Source: Parastagonospora avenae f. sp. tritici 18332-5
Lineage: Eukaryota > Ascomycota > Dothideomycetes > Pleosporales > Phaeosphaeriaceae
NCBI GenBank assembly: GCA_022559985.1
Contig: JAFJTR010000010.1
Coordinates: forward strand, 1-64,000
Length of the DNA stretch: 64,000 bases
Direction of reading: 5' to 3'
In this document: positions 11,520-21,855 of the stretch, in pieces
Layout of the letters: each line of letters opens with the position of its first letter
How positions within the stretch are numbered: the stretch's first letter is position 1
Notes under the pieces: generated by a model
Told to the model about the DNA's origin: nothing
Seen by the model: the letters and a program-made list of their open reading frames with translations, nothing else
Databases searched by the model: none
Program-made: the position numbers and the translations under genes

Positions 11520-11637
11520 GAACATTGTTGCGAACATAACAAGAGTTATAAAAGATCTGGGCGCATAGATGGTAAAAGAACGTGTATATTTGATTCTGAG
11601 TGTTGGAACTAGGTTTCAGGCAAGGTACTTCCCTGGG

Positions 11638-12513
11638 CTACACCTCAGGAGAATAAGCACGATCCGAGCATCCAGATCCATGCAGTGACGTTGCTCTACG
11701 TAGTGCTTGGTCGGGCGGGAAAACACTAGGAGTGGATGATTGATTCTGATCATCATGGCCATAAAGGTCTGCAGCGAATGCGGTGTTCGGAAGTACCTAT
11801 GCAATCATGAATTAGTAGACAGAATTATACAAACTTTGTATTCATACCCCAAACTCCTGCAGTCGCCGCTTCAGCTCCTCATTCTCGGCCTGTTGACGAG
11901 ATAGTTCCTCGGAGCATTTGCCTAATGCAGTGACTAAATTGTTGTACGCAGCAGACCAGTTGCTGAGATCAGACCGCAGCCTTCCGCAGTTCTGTATGGC
12001 CTCAAGTCGACGCTGCTCGGTAGCATGCAGCATCTCGCGAGCGACATTATGCGCTTGGATTTCTGTGTGCAACAGTGTAGCAATGGTGGACGACTGTCCT
12101 GAATAGGGAGGCAGCAGCCACATGGTGCTGTATTGCCCGTATATCTCAGACGGCCACATCACACTCCCTTGTGGTCGACACGATGGGCGCTCGTAATGCG
12201 TGTTGCCGTTAGGAGCCTGCTCCGGAACCGGTTGCGCCAGCGGAATTTCCTCACTTTGAATCGGAGATGTCATGCCTCGCTCAAGCTTGACCATTGAAGG
12301 TGCCATAGGTGCATGTTGTACGGGCGCTTCCTCGATTTGGACCGGGTGTGATACGCTACGCTCAAGTCTGACTATTGAAGGTGCCATGGGTGCATGTGGG
12401 GGAGGATCCGCCGTTCGGAGCGGTGGAGTAATATATCGCGAAGCAGAGCGCTTTGGACGGATGGGTGGGAGGAATCGCGGCATCATGGAGGTATGTTGAT
12501 GGCGGGCCTGCAT
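11638..12513 (-). CDS. Hypothetical coiled-coil protein
   Basis: The model joins 12513-11848 and 11796-11638 on the minus strand, 274 residues. The intron at 11797-11847 begins GTATGA, carries CTAAT and ends GCATAG, in phase 0. Without it the frame stops one codon later. The N-terminal half is proline-rich and contains a 27-residue tandem repeat (HAPMAPSIVRLERSVSHP and HAPMAPSMVKLERGMTSP). Residues about 145-220 form a helical segment ending SEELSRQQAENEELKRRL, a likely coiled coil for dimerisation. The spliced tail is low-complexity. I do not recognise a family. Confidence 0.6.
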
Positions 12514-12868
12514 TGAAAGGCAATAGTAGCCTTCGAGGCTCTCCTATATAGATGTGAACAGACATTGGGGGCAGAGGGCAGCTCGAACATTGCGAATGGA
12601 CTTGTGGTGTACAAAATTCCTAAAGTCGAAGATCAAAACATTCCGGGGGGCAGCCCAGGAGGTTTTTCGGAATTGAAATTTGGTGCTTGGCATGGCTCGT
12701 GCTTCGAAAACCATAATGCGAGATTGCGACACCCCTCGTCCCGACCAACGCTGTCTACAGGCCCTATGACCCCTCTTTGCACCATGGAATATCGAGAGAT
12801 ATGTAATAGGAACGCACACGTCCTAGTAGGGAGATACTCAAAGGACAAACGCAGTTTTATGACTAAGA

Positions 12869-14103
12869 ATGGCAGGCACCGCGCAAGACAGCTCCAATGT
12901 GACGCATGCCCTCGAGCATGCGTTCACTCGATTACCACGTCCCCAGAGGGTGCTTGATCCTCGCAGACCCTGGGTGCCAACCAAATCCTCACTACTACGA
13001 GTGCGGAGCCAAGCTGAGCTACATGAACAAACAATGCCACAGCGCACGATGATGGACACGAGGATGCCTCCACTAGCGAGGATCACAGGGAATACCAAAC
13101 CTCCTATCGTTCACTCGGTCTCCAAAGCTCCTTCCCTTGGTACATCAGAGGACACTGTCGCTGCAGATCTTACCGCGATCGAACGGCAGCTCCTTTGCGA
13201 CACAGGCCCAATAATAACGTTAGGTACATTCTGGCAGGATAATATGGCATGGTCTGTACGTGCCCAACGTGGCCGAGCCGCCTTGTTAATGGTCAAGACC
13301 GTGAAGAAGGATATAGGCGTAGCCGAACTGGAGATTCTTCAGAAGTTGCGTCACCACAACATCGCGCAATTTGTACACAGTTCTCAGGAACAGGGGTCGA
13401 TTTCTATTGCCTTGGAATACTGTCGGTTTACGCTCTCAGAAATACTGCATGTGCACTTGAAGCTGGAGGAGCAGCAAATACAATGCATAGCACGTTCGGT
13501 ATGGTTTGTGCAAACACAATCGTTAATATGTCACTTCTAACATGATAGATGTTTGACGCTCTAAGTTATCTTAGTGGACATGGTATAGTGCATCGCTCTG
13601 TGAGCCCAAGTTCGGTGCGCGTCACAACGCCAGAGTTGCGAGTAGTGTTGTGTAGGTTGTCACATATCGCGCCAAATCTCGCTGACCTCTCCTAGCCAAT
13701 TTCGAGTTTGCTACTAGTCATGATGGCACTGCAAGTAACCATGATCTCGCTGACCTTGGATTTGTCCTACTTGACTGCATGGAAGGTCACTCAATCCAGT
13801 TGGAACGCAGGAATATTGCTTCCATACAAGAACGAAGGAGGAACAATAAAGTTTTTGGTCTGGACAATGCCGAACAATGGAGTGGATCGAAGCAGTTGAT
13901 TGACTTCTTAGATGAACTTTTCAGTCAGGACAAGACTGCAACGTCAAAGTTTGCACGACCGGTAAATTTGCGAGCCTTCTTCATCGTCTCACTACTAATC
14001 ACCATAGCATCGATTTGTATCCAAACATGGAAGCTACGAGTGTCTCAGGCCATACGTCGAGCTCGTTACACTAGAATGTTTCACACTTTGGGTTCAAGGA
14101 TGA
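12869..14103 (+). CDS. Ste20/PAK-like pseudokinase
   Basis: Four exons (12869-13498, 13549-13651, 13696-13961, 14008-14103) encode 364 residues. All three introns are 44-50 bp with GTATGG, GTAGGT and GTAAAT donors, and their phases agree. After a basic N-terminus of about 110 residues, a kinase fold is readable: LLMVKTV with the probable beta-3 lysine at 143, E153 in helix C, the hinge ALEYCRFTLS, then GHGIVHRSVSPSSV and VVLSNFEFA. The catalytic HRD is HRS and DFG is NFE, so both the catalytic base and the metal-binding aspartate are missing. The lower lobe keeps DLADLGFVLLDCMEG and ends with an HRF motif where kinases have HPF. It is therefore probably a scaffold or regulator, or a decaying kinase. 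Family members of this kind occur in other fungi; the role is unknown. Confidence 0.75.
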
Positions 14104-14490
14104 AGGGAACATTTATAATTAGCATATATCAAATCAAATCGAATTATGCTTGCAACATTGAACTTTGGGACCATATAGCGTACAATTCTGGCCATCGAAT
14201 TGGAAGAGGAAAGAAGCCACAGCACGGTGATATGAGCTACTGTAACGTTAATCCATCTTATAAGCGCTTTGTGATTTGCTCTCGAAAGTTTTAGAACTGC
14301 AAGGCGACTCTTATTGCATTAGCCGGAGTCTTGAACTGATGTGTAGGCGCCAACTGAATCTCACATGAAACAGCAACTAAGCGCCCGCTTAAAGTAGTAA
14401 GGTGCTAGAATGTCTATATATTAGGGACAACACGAGTTCGATCAGCACTGAAGAGAAAACATCAAAAGCCAGGCCAGCCAGTCTTCACTC

Positions 14491-15094
14491 ATGCCATCTG
14501 ATAAGGATCGATTGTACATTGCTCTTTACGCTCGCGGTGGAGCTTCGGAGATGCCCGGTGGCGAGGATAAGTACGTACTTTCCACATATAGCTTAGCTGT
14601 AGCTGAATCCCAACAGGTACCACTGGGCGTTAATCATTGGCCCGAAGAATGAAGGAGGCAGTACAAATGGAAGACGTTGCCATGCGAAGGAGTCTCTGCA
14701 AATTGCTGCTGGGAAGCCTGAGAAGGTTTGGAGGTACGAGAACGTTGAGATATCTCTACAGCCAACTTCTGCTATTCTGGTCAGAATTATGATTGGCAAG
14801 GTTGTCGACAGAGAACAACTTATGGACGCTTTTGCCAGAACTCCTATACGTGGAGGTTATGCGGGATACGAGGCTTGGAATTGCGTTTCGTGGGTTCAAG
14901 AGGCCCTCTCTTCGGCTGCTCAGGATGGAAAAGCCTTAGGGACCTGTCGTACGGACTGGAAATTCGTGAGAGACACTGCTATGTGGTACGTTGCAAGGAA
15001 AGCTGCTGAGCACCGGTTTGACGGACAAGGACAATTCGACCAAAGCAAAGTGGCAACATGGGACGCCATAGAAGGGAAAGAACTCATTGCTTGA
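14491..15094 (+). CDS. Fungal DUF6914-type protein
   Basis: Two exons (14491-14570 and 14617-15094) give 185 residues. The intron at 14571-14616 begins GTACGT and ends CAACAG. The start MPSDKDRLYIALYARGG, the block YHWALIIGPKNE right after the intron and the C-terminal KVATWDAIEGKELI match a widespread fungal family of unknown function that I recall as DUF6914, usually about 170-190 residues. No catalytic motif is obvious. The gene runs tail to tail with the phosphotransferase-like gene, leaving only 13 bp between stop codons, so their 3' UTRs must overlap. Confidence 0.8.
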
Positions 15095-15107
15095 AGTAGA
15101 CAAGAGA

Positions 15108-16121
15108 TCAAATATCACCGAAATGTGCACGCCTGATTTTATCCAACGCCAATTCCTCCTCATATGTATCCAAAAACTTGTCCACTTCATTCTGCCAGAA
15201 ATGGTTTTGAGGATTGGCGTGCCATGCCATTGTGTACTCCCAATAGTACGGTAGCCACGCTGCAGTCTCCCAATCGACAATACCAACTACTGTATCATTG
15301 TGAATAAGTATGTTCAGGCTGCTCAGATCACCATGTGTAAGGATTGGTTCGCATGGTACGGTCTCGTGAAACGTGATGAGTCGTCTTAGATCTGAGATTT
15401 CATCGGGATGTAGTGACGTGGACAACTCAAGAATTTCCATAGTTAGGTTATTCCGAAGCGACGAGTGAAAATCAGTTACAGTGCGGAAAGGTCCCCTCGA
15501 AGTAGCTTGCACCCGATAGTCATAGATCGGACCGCCATCTAGATTGGAGACGCCATTGGTCGGACAAGGTACAGAACGAAGTTCGTTTACCATATGTCTA
15601 AGCTGCCTGAATATCGACAGCTTTGTCGCCTCCGATAGCGAATGCCATCTCTTGACTAAAGGCTCACCACGGACCCTTTCCATAAGTATGTAGGCCTTGC
15701 CATGGTGTGTAAAAGCATGGTGAACTTTTGGTACAGGAATGGAAGTATGTTTCGCGATGAATCGAAGTGTGTTCGCTTCTGAGAGGGTGACGGCGTCTCC
15801 GAATTTGATACATATATTATAATAGAGTATGGCGCCGCCAGAGCGGGTAAAGAACTTGCCGGTATGTCTTTGAGTTGCCAGCTTCGTGACTGCCAATGTG
15901 AGAATTTGTAGTGCCCTCGCTCTGAGCCGCGATCGGGTACAAGGAATCTCAGTCGTTGGCATTGGCGGGTCCAGAGATATCCTACAACTACAGGTGAGGC
16001 GTGATATGTCGAACCGGGTGCGAAGAGCGCATGGGCACAGGCGTGAATGTCCGAAAGGGTTGATGGTTGGCGGTCCGTAAATGGTCGGGTCGACGAAGCT
16101 GAATGGGGGCGATGGTCGCAT
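15108..16121 (-). CDS. Aminoglycoside phosphotransferase (APH)-fold protein
   Basis: The single-exon frame has 337 residues. The APH/choline-kinase fold is shown by KHTSIPVPKVHHAF, YILMERVRGEPL, the Brenner motif LTHGDLSSLNILIHN and the metal-binding GIVDWETAAWLPYYWEY. In filamentous fungi such proteins form a large expanded family whose substrates are mostly unknown; aminoglycoside resistance should not be assumed. The first about 55 residues are low in similarity, so the true start may be an internal methionine such as that of MPTTEIP. All key residues appear intact. Confidence 0.85.
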   Translation of the reverse strand: MRPSPPFSFVDPTIYGPPTINPFGHSRLCPCALRTRFDISRLTCSCRISLDPPMPTTEIPCTRSRLRARALQILTLAVTKLATQRHTGKFFTRSGGAILYYNICIKFGDAVTLSEANTLRFIAKHTSIPVPKVHHAFTHHGKAYILMERVRGEPLVKRWHSLSEATKLSIFRQLRHMVNELRSVPCPTNGVSNLDGGPIYDYRVQATSRGPFRTVTDFHSSLRNNLTMEILELSTSLHPDEISDLRRLITFHETVPCEPILTHGDLSSLNILIHNDTVVGIVDWETAAWLPYYWEYTMAWHANPQNHFWQNEVDKFLDTYEEELALDKIRRAHFGDI

Positions 16122-16660
16122 GAGCTGTGTACACGTAGAATGTGTGCTAGAGTTCAGATGTGATCAAAGGGGCGGCGCTTGTGCGCAAAAGTTTCGGGGA
16201 CCCTGACTTGGCAGGCTGGCTGCCGAATCATCGTGGAAAACATTGTTCCGCGCCGCGCGGTTCCAGTCATCCTAGCTTGCGGCCTCAGCATTGAACGTGA
16301 CAGCATTTAAACAGCGTTCTAGTTAAATCAAGCAGTTACCAAAGTCGCTGCAAGGCTGGCAGTGCTTTGTTTGACGTGCTGCTGTAGCGTCGCGGGTGTT
16401 GAACGGGTGGCATGACTTGTGCACTAGCCACGACCTTGGCAACATGCAACGAGGACCTCGGGACACGACCAGCAGCAATACAATCGCTCTCAAGCTACCA
16501 CCTTATCCCGCCTTGCATCCATACTCCGCATCATCAGTAACATCCTCCGTCTCCACGTAAGCGGCTTTGGGCCGACGTATCCTGGTGACGTGCCCACGAA
16601 AGCTCTTTTCGCAGCCAGCATTGTTGGCAGTCAAGGTCAAGCGGCGTTGGCGTCGAGGTT

Positions 16661-16735
16661 GTCAACCACAGCATTCTCAACCACGGCGTTCTCAATCATG
16701 GCATTCTCAACCACGGCGCTCTCAACCGTGGCGTC
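16661..16735. repeat. 15-bp tandem repeat
   Basis: Five units of the pattern ctcaaccacggcgtt are present, the first degenerate. Because the period is a multiple of three, several frames on both strands stay open. One minus-strand frame (16637-16852) would give a single-pass membrane peptide with VVENA repeats; it is not called as a gene. Confidence 0.85.
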
Positions 16736-16905
16736 GTGTTGAGCGGGCGTGTAAGCGGGCGTCGAGGTCAACGCCATCATCAAGTACAGCGCTATAGCGG
16801 CGACTATCACCATTATCGGCAGTCGCTCAACCAACCCATCCTTGCAAGCCATAGGTCACGCATCTTTGAAACTAGCAATTTATCTATACAGCACCAGTAC
16901 TTGGC

Positions 16906-17357
16906 ATGGGCGATAGAAAGGCGAAGGCCCCTAGAGTAAAGTAAGTATGCGTCGCAGCACGCTACATTATGATTTTCCAACTGAAAAATTGCCGCTGCAG
17001 CTATATCGAACACTAGGGTAACCGTCTACCGCATTGTCCCATCTGATGATCCAAATCTCGAAGTGCTAGCCATCAGCATCATCGAAGCCGATAATCACGA
17101 CAGCGCGTCGGCAAACCAGAACCTTGGTTATTACATGGACTACACAGGGAGGAAAGTTCTCAGACTACTGCGGTGTTTTCAAGTCAATGAAGGCGTTCGG
17201 AATCGAAACGGAATCAATGGTGAGGTAGATGAGTAAGATTGAGGGATAGCCGCACCTACACGCAGCACCAACCACGGCGGAGATCATAGCAGCATACAGT
17301 GATGAGCTCGCTGATAGCAGGGAACTGCCACAGCTATACATGAATCCACCTTTCTAG
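16906..17357 (+). CDS. Hypothetical protein from three short exons
   Basis: The exons are 16906-16940, 17017-17219 and 17266-17357, giving 109 residues. Introns begin GTAAGT and GTGAGG and end CACTAG and ACGCAG, in phases 2 and 1. The translation is continuous and well balanced, for example VTVYRIVPSDDPNLEVLAIS, NLGYYMDYTGRKVLRLL and TTAEIIAAYSDELADSRELP. No exon is long enough to show as a conventional ORF. An upstream exon is plausible: 16756-16849 encodes a hydrophobic stretch (KYSAIAATITIIG) that could splice into this frame at the acceptor near 16890, giving a membrane anchor. I do not recognise the family. Confidence 0.6.
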
Positions 17358-17784
17358 GGAAGATAGCCGTGTATCGGCTGCGATACTTTGATAACAATGC
17401 ACGTACATTATTTGTAGAATTCGATATCGCATGTCGAGTCTTTGTTCCAAGATTTGACTTTGGGTAATGATGTATGTACAGATGTACCATCATGAGATCT
17501 GCTGGATTACTTTCACTCGGGGCCATGTACTGAATATCCGCAAAGAGTCTAATTTTCAAATTGAGAAACCATTTTTGTGAAACACTTCCCAACTTCTTTA
17601 TGTAGAAGATGACTTAAATGTCTTAACATCCACGTTTCTCGATTCTGAATTCAGCGATCTCGCTCTCCAAACAATGTGCTCGTCCTAGTGTATTGCTTAG
17701 CATGGATTCGGATCACTGGTTGGACATATAAATAAGCTCTTTTCCCCAAGAAAGATTTTTGATTCAGTAGTAGTATCGTCCAAC

Positions 17785-18378
17785 ATGAAATCGCTTCTGC
17801 CTATCATTTCATTGGTATCCTTAATACGGGGGCAGCAATTGTTTCCCTTCGATCAGTCGCTTCCATGTCTTCTGCAGACGACTCCTATACAAGCTGGTCA
17901 CGAAGTAGAGTTTCAGTAAGTGGTAGCCCAACCGCATTCTACTACACCGACTTATGTTTCCAGACTCTTCAACGGGCAGAACTCAACTTGCGAGGCAACT
18001 CTGAATTTTGCTGATCCTTTATATCTTCCTGTCTCATGGATCGTTGCGCCTAAGAACTGTGCCGGTGATCAGAAAGCGAGTTTCAATGTACCTCTCGCAT
18101 CTCCCAACGGTACTGCCTTACTGTCATGGTGAGAATCGCCCAGAGCATACTCATGATAGTACTTACTCGCGACTAGGGAGTGCACTGGATATCGCACAAC
18201 TTCATCCACTCTTGTCAACATCTCGGGTGGGTCAGGAAATTGGGGCATGTTGAACTCTGAGCGAGACAGCATCGTCCCAGCTATTACGTGCCAAAATTTT
18301 TCTACACTTATTGGCTCATTTCCTAGTACTACCTCGCGACACACAACACTTCCTCTGGCCCCTGTTGAGACGTGCTGA
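17785..18378 (+). CDS. Small secreted cysteine-containing protein
   Basis: Three exons (17785-17915, 17964-18128, 18177-18378) encode 165 residues. Both introns are 48 bp, begin GTAAGT and GTGAGA, and lie in phase 2. Residues 1 to about 17 (MKSLLPIISLVSLIRG) form a signal peptide. The mature part has six cysteines (LPC, STCEA, KNC, WECTG, ITCQN, ETC at the end) and three N-glycosylation sequons (NST, NGT, NIS). Size, secretion signal and paired cysteines fit an apoplastic protein or effector-type candidate. No enzyme motif is visible and no family is recognised, so the role is open. Confidence 0.7.
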
Positions 18379-18898
18379 TAGGAAGTTACCGTACTTTGAG
18401 CAAGACTAGGTGGACTGTAATTGATATCGAGGGAATGTCGGATATTTTCGCAGTGTTGTTGTTTCGTATGGTCGTCTAACTACAGACTCCTTTACCTCGT
18501 GCTCATTTCTTTTATCCGGCTCGCTATCAGCATCGTGATGATTGTGATGACCCTATGTCTTGTCCGGTTCCTGAACTTCGCTCAGGAACTTAGTCTTACA
18601 AATAACGTATATTTGGAGTTAGTATGTCGCAATATAAACGCTCGAGAATCAAACGTCACAGAAACTGCATGAATAACTGGAGATGTCGGTATCATGCCAT
18701 TGATTGACTCATTGTATCCCAGAAGAAGACCCTATCGACATCTCAACATTCGTTAGTAAACTTATTGATGATCGCTTTTTTGGTGTAACGTTAACTGACA
18801 ACACATAATTAAGTAAACCACATATATTGCGAAGAGCTAGATCACACTGCGATCGAAAACACGAGAGGCACGATTGCCTTTAGCCTTTGGACACTTTC

Positions 18899-19530
18899 CT
18901 ATACTGGGCTTTCGAACCTGCCATGAACACTATGCCCAAAGACCCTGTAAGTAATAGCACTGAGCAGGTTCCAGATTGATGGACCCGCCCTGACATGTTG
19001 ATCGACCTCATCAGCCTCTTCCTTCGAGATCCAACCAGGCTGCTCTTCTAAAATGATGACGAAGCCTCCATCCGGCTTTTTCCCAGCGATGATAGTACGC
19101 TAAATATAGTCAGCTTAGTGTTTATTTTGACGTATGTGTCATAACATTCCTTGCCGGTATCAAGTGCCTGCTTTACAGTGTCGAGGGTGAAATGAGTACG
19201 CTCTCCGTCAAGATTAATAAAGGTTGTCGCGAATATCCTCCAGTCTTCCTTAAATATATCCCATATGTTTGAGCTATCCCAAAGCCAGCCTCTGTATCTC
19301 TGCAATGGAGGACTACGCTCCAGGGACTCCCAATCGGAGAGGTATCGGACGATATGGCTCATAGTGTCGTTGCGTTCGAGAGGTAGAAATGAGACTAAGC
19401 ATGCCACTCGGCTCCCTCTTCCTTTTTTATAAGCACGGAGAATTTTATTTGTCATGCTTCCAGTATGCACGCACAGATCGACAGTCTGGGGTCGACTTTC
19501 GGCAAATCTGAGGCATTGACTGGCTCTCAA
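18899..19530 (-). CDS. Hypothetical protein with GKKPDGGF block
   Basis: The coding frame runs from 19530 downward, then splices to 19099-18899, whose translation RTIIAGKKPDGGFVIILEEQ followed by a helical tail is clearly coding. The acceptor (TTTAG, after a CTGAC branch) is at 19100-19102. Two phase-0 donors fit: GTAAAG at 19176, giving a 77-bp intron, or GTCAAA at 19131, giving an exceptionally short 32-bp one. The predicted length is about 184 or 199 residues. The N-terminal methionine is uncertain; the later start at MTNKIL is possible. No domain is recognised. Confidence 0.5.
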
Positions 19531-19975
19531 GCTTCGCGAGATCCGTCGTACTTCTGGCGCTTATGCAAGTTGTGTTCATCTTTGGGATTCACTTTTTGAA
19601 GTGCTTCATGGGGCTACTATAATTAGGGCCGTCTCTGCAGCATTGATTGGCAATGCAGCCGCCGCTACGTGCATTCCACAGATCCTTCGCCGTTCTTCCG
19701 TATATCTCTGTGCACGCTAATAAATAACACACACGCACACAAAACTCTGGTCTTTTGAAGATCACAAGCACAGCAAACATGAAGGCTAAGGGACATGTTT
19801 GAAGTTCAGCAGATTATGAGCGGGGTACAGCCAATACGATTCATCTATCAAACTTTTTCAAGACGTTAACACTATTATAATGGTCGCAGACATCGGTAGC
19901 TCATTTGGCTTTCATATGCACAATTGTCCAAAATGGAAGTGAGAGAGTCGTGTATCGCTCCATGTCCCGAATGTC

Positions 19976-21058
19976 TTACTTCCTTCCAGGGTGTTTGTAG
20001 ACTGCACCTTGCTTCTTAAGCTTCTCCAAGCCGTCTACCAAGTCGTTGCTCATGAACTCACGAACCAAAAGCGAGAATAGCTCTTTTTTGTCAGCTCCTG
20101 CGGCCATGTACCCTCTGATCATTTCCTGGCGATCCTGGTGCGCTCTTATAACATTGCTGATGTGGGTGTTGGTAAGACTGATAAATTGAGTTGCTGATGT
20201 GACGATATCGTCCTTTCGATACGTTAAAGGCATGATGCCAGAGTCGTCCTTATAGATGTTGTAGTCTCTAAGTCTTGACCATTTGCTCGATTCAGGCAAA
20301 TTTGGGTTCAAGCCTAGGAGCATGTTCTGCAAGTTCCTCAGGCTGAGACTGTGATTCACTCGGTTTTTCTGCTCCCAAGACAGCTTTGCGTCTGTGCAAA
20401 CTTTCTGTACTCCGAGCCTTTTTTTGGAATTGCTTTTGTCCTTATGGGGATGGCTTGGGATGGATTGTAAAGTTTCAGACATGTTGCGACGATCGGAGTT
20501 GAGTTGGGTAGCTTCGATTTGCTGAGCATTTATCGCAATCACTGGCTTTACATTATGATTATTTTCAGAGTCGATAGGTTGAAGATGAGTGTTTTCCTGG
20601 ACCTTGGGCTGTAGTTGGTGGTTTTGGGCAAGCTGTATACCATAAGCAGGTTGAAGTCGCCCTTTCATCTGAGAATCGTAATCGTGATCATAGTTCATAA
20701 CCAGAGGCTGAGGTAATTGATAATTGTCGCAACGGTGCGTAGTCGAAAAGATCTCGGTGGTCCTGGTATTCTCCGGCTTTACTTCACGACCGTGGTCAAG
20801 GGGTGTGTCCTGGAAATTATGGATTTCCGGGTATGTAACCACAGAAGAGCATGGATATTCAGATGCCAAGTCTTGTTTAATGATGGAAGAACCGTGTTCA
20901 TCTGGCGGCGCATTGCATAATTTGTCCAACTTCATGATCTTGACGGGTCGGTGACGAAACGAATAAAGTATGAATGAGAGCAGTAAACTTGGAATAGATG
21001 TTGTGTATGTAGACAAGGGATAAGTGCCTTTAGCTCTCAATAAGTCGACTGGCTTCAA
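19976..21058 (-). CDS. Hypothetical protein, helical C-terminus
   Basis: The open frame is 360 residues; the methionine at residue 42 (MKLDKLCNAPPDEHG, 20935) is a likely start because the preceding part reads like untranslated leader. The middle is polar, rich in N, Q and H, with a basic stretch HPHKDKSNSKKRLGVQK that could be a nuclear signal. The last 100 residues (from YRKDDIVTSATQFISL to the end) are predicted helical. I recognise no domain. It could be a regulatory protein, but nothing in the sequence establishes that. Confidence 0.5.
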   Translation of the reverse strand: MKPVDLLRAKGTYPLSTYTTSIPSLLLSFILYSFRHRPVKIMKLDKLCNAPPDEHGSSIIKQDLASEYPCSSVVTYPEIHNFQDTPLDHGREVKPENTRTTEIFSTTHRCDNYQLPQPLVMNYDHDYDSQMKGRLQPAYGIQLAQNHQLQPKVQENTHLQPIDSENNHNVKPVIAINAQQIEATQLNSDRRNMSETLQSIPSHPHKDKSNSKKRLGVQKVCTDAKLSWEQKNRVNHSLSLRNLQNMLLGLNPNLPESSKWSRLRDYNIYKDDSGIMPLTYRKDDIVTSATQFISLTNTHISNVIRAHQDRQEMIRGYMAAGADKKELFSLLVREFMSNDLVDGLEKLKKQGAVYKHPGRK

Positions 21059-21496
21059 GCTACTTCCGTGCGATTTACGCCATCACGTGTCGTTCAAAAC
21101 CTCGGCGTGGGTTGAGTGATGTGGCACCAAAATGGCTAATCATGCTTAGGATGCAGCTAGACAGAATGGCGGTAAAAGGTAGGGATACTCATCGCGCGAA
21201 TATCCTTTCCTACAGCGCATGGTGTCGCGTGCGGACGTGTGGCATTCGTTGAGATTGTGGCAAACCGTAACCCGTGTCGTACGATCAGCTAGGCCGACAA
21301 AGGCACCGCGCTGTCAAACCCTGCAAAAAAAGCATAGATAAGATTTGTTGCTATGTATGCGCCCACAGCCATCGGCTAGTCCGTTCCCGTGTCTTCATTG
21401 GGTACAATTGTTGTCTGTTGTGCTTCGCTTACGTTGTTGCTTCCTTTCTGAGCTGCGATCACACACATTAGTCTCTGCATTACGCATGATCCTGTT

Positions 21497-21855
21497 TCAA
21501 CACTGACCGTTCACCCTTGCGGCATCTGGCACGGCTTTAGCCATACGCCATTCGAACACATCACTCCGCACGCTTGGAACATGGTTCTTAGCGAGTACGT
21601 CGTTGATCCAACGCAATTTCTCGGCTTTGACATCAGGAGGAACTAGCGTCCACCGTGTCCAAGATGGGTTCTGTACTAGAAGGTCTATCGCGGCCTGATG
21701 AGTTTTAAGCTGCTCAACGGGGCTCAGTAATCGCTGCGAAGAGGTGGGTGTGCATGAAGACTTACTCGAAATTCATTGTACTGGAAGTCGTCGTACCCTA
21801 ATACCGCCCGAGCTTCAGCTACACTAGCGCGTTTACCGAGTCTGAAGGGATCCAT
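21497..21855 (-). CDS. Small WRM-motif protein (copy A)
   Basis: Exons 21855-21766 and 21709-21497 give 100 residues. The 56-bp intron begins GTAAGT, ends GAGCAG and is in phase 0. The protein starts MDPFRLGKRASVAEARAVLG and ends with WINDVLAKNHVPSVRSDVFE followed by WRMAKAVPDAAR. The same arrangement (xxAEAR near the start, W-x-x-L, IN, P-x-V, D, WRM-x-x-A) occurs in the gene at 30149-30699. Its first intron sits at the equivalent place and in the same phase, so the two are very probably paralogues. No known domain is recognised. Both exons are too short to attract attention alone. Confidence 0.65.

Noticed and set aside
16637..16852. Minus-strand single-pass membrane peptide with VVENA repeats
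   Set aside because: The 15-bp repeat keeps several frames open on both strands, so openness is not evidence; the plus-strand spliced gene nearby is better supported.
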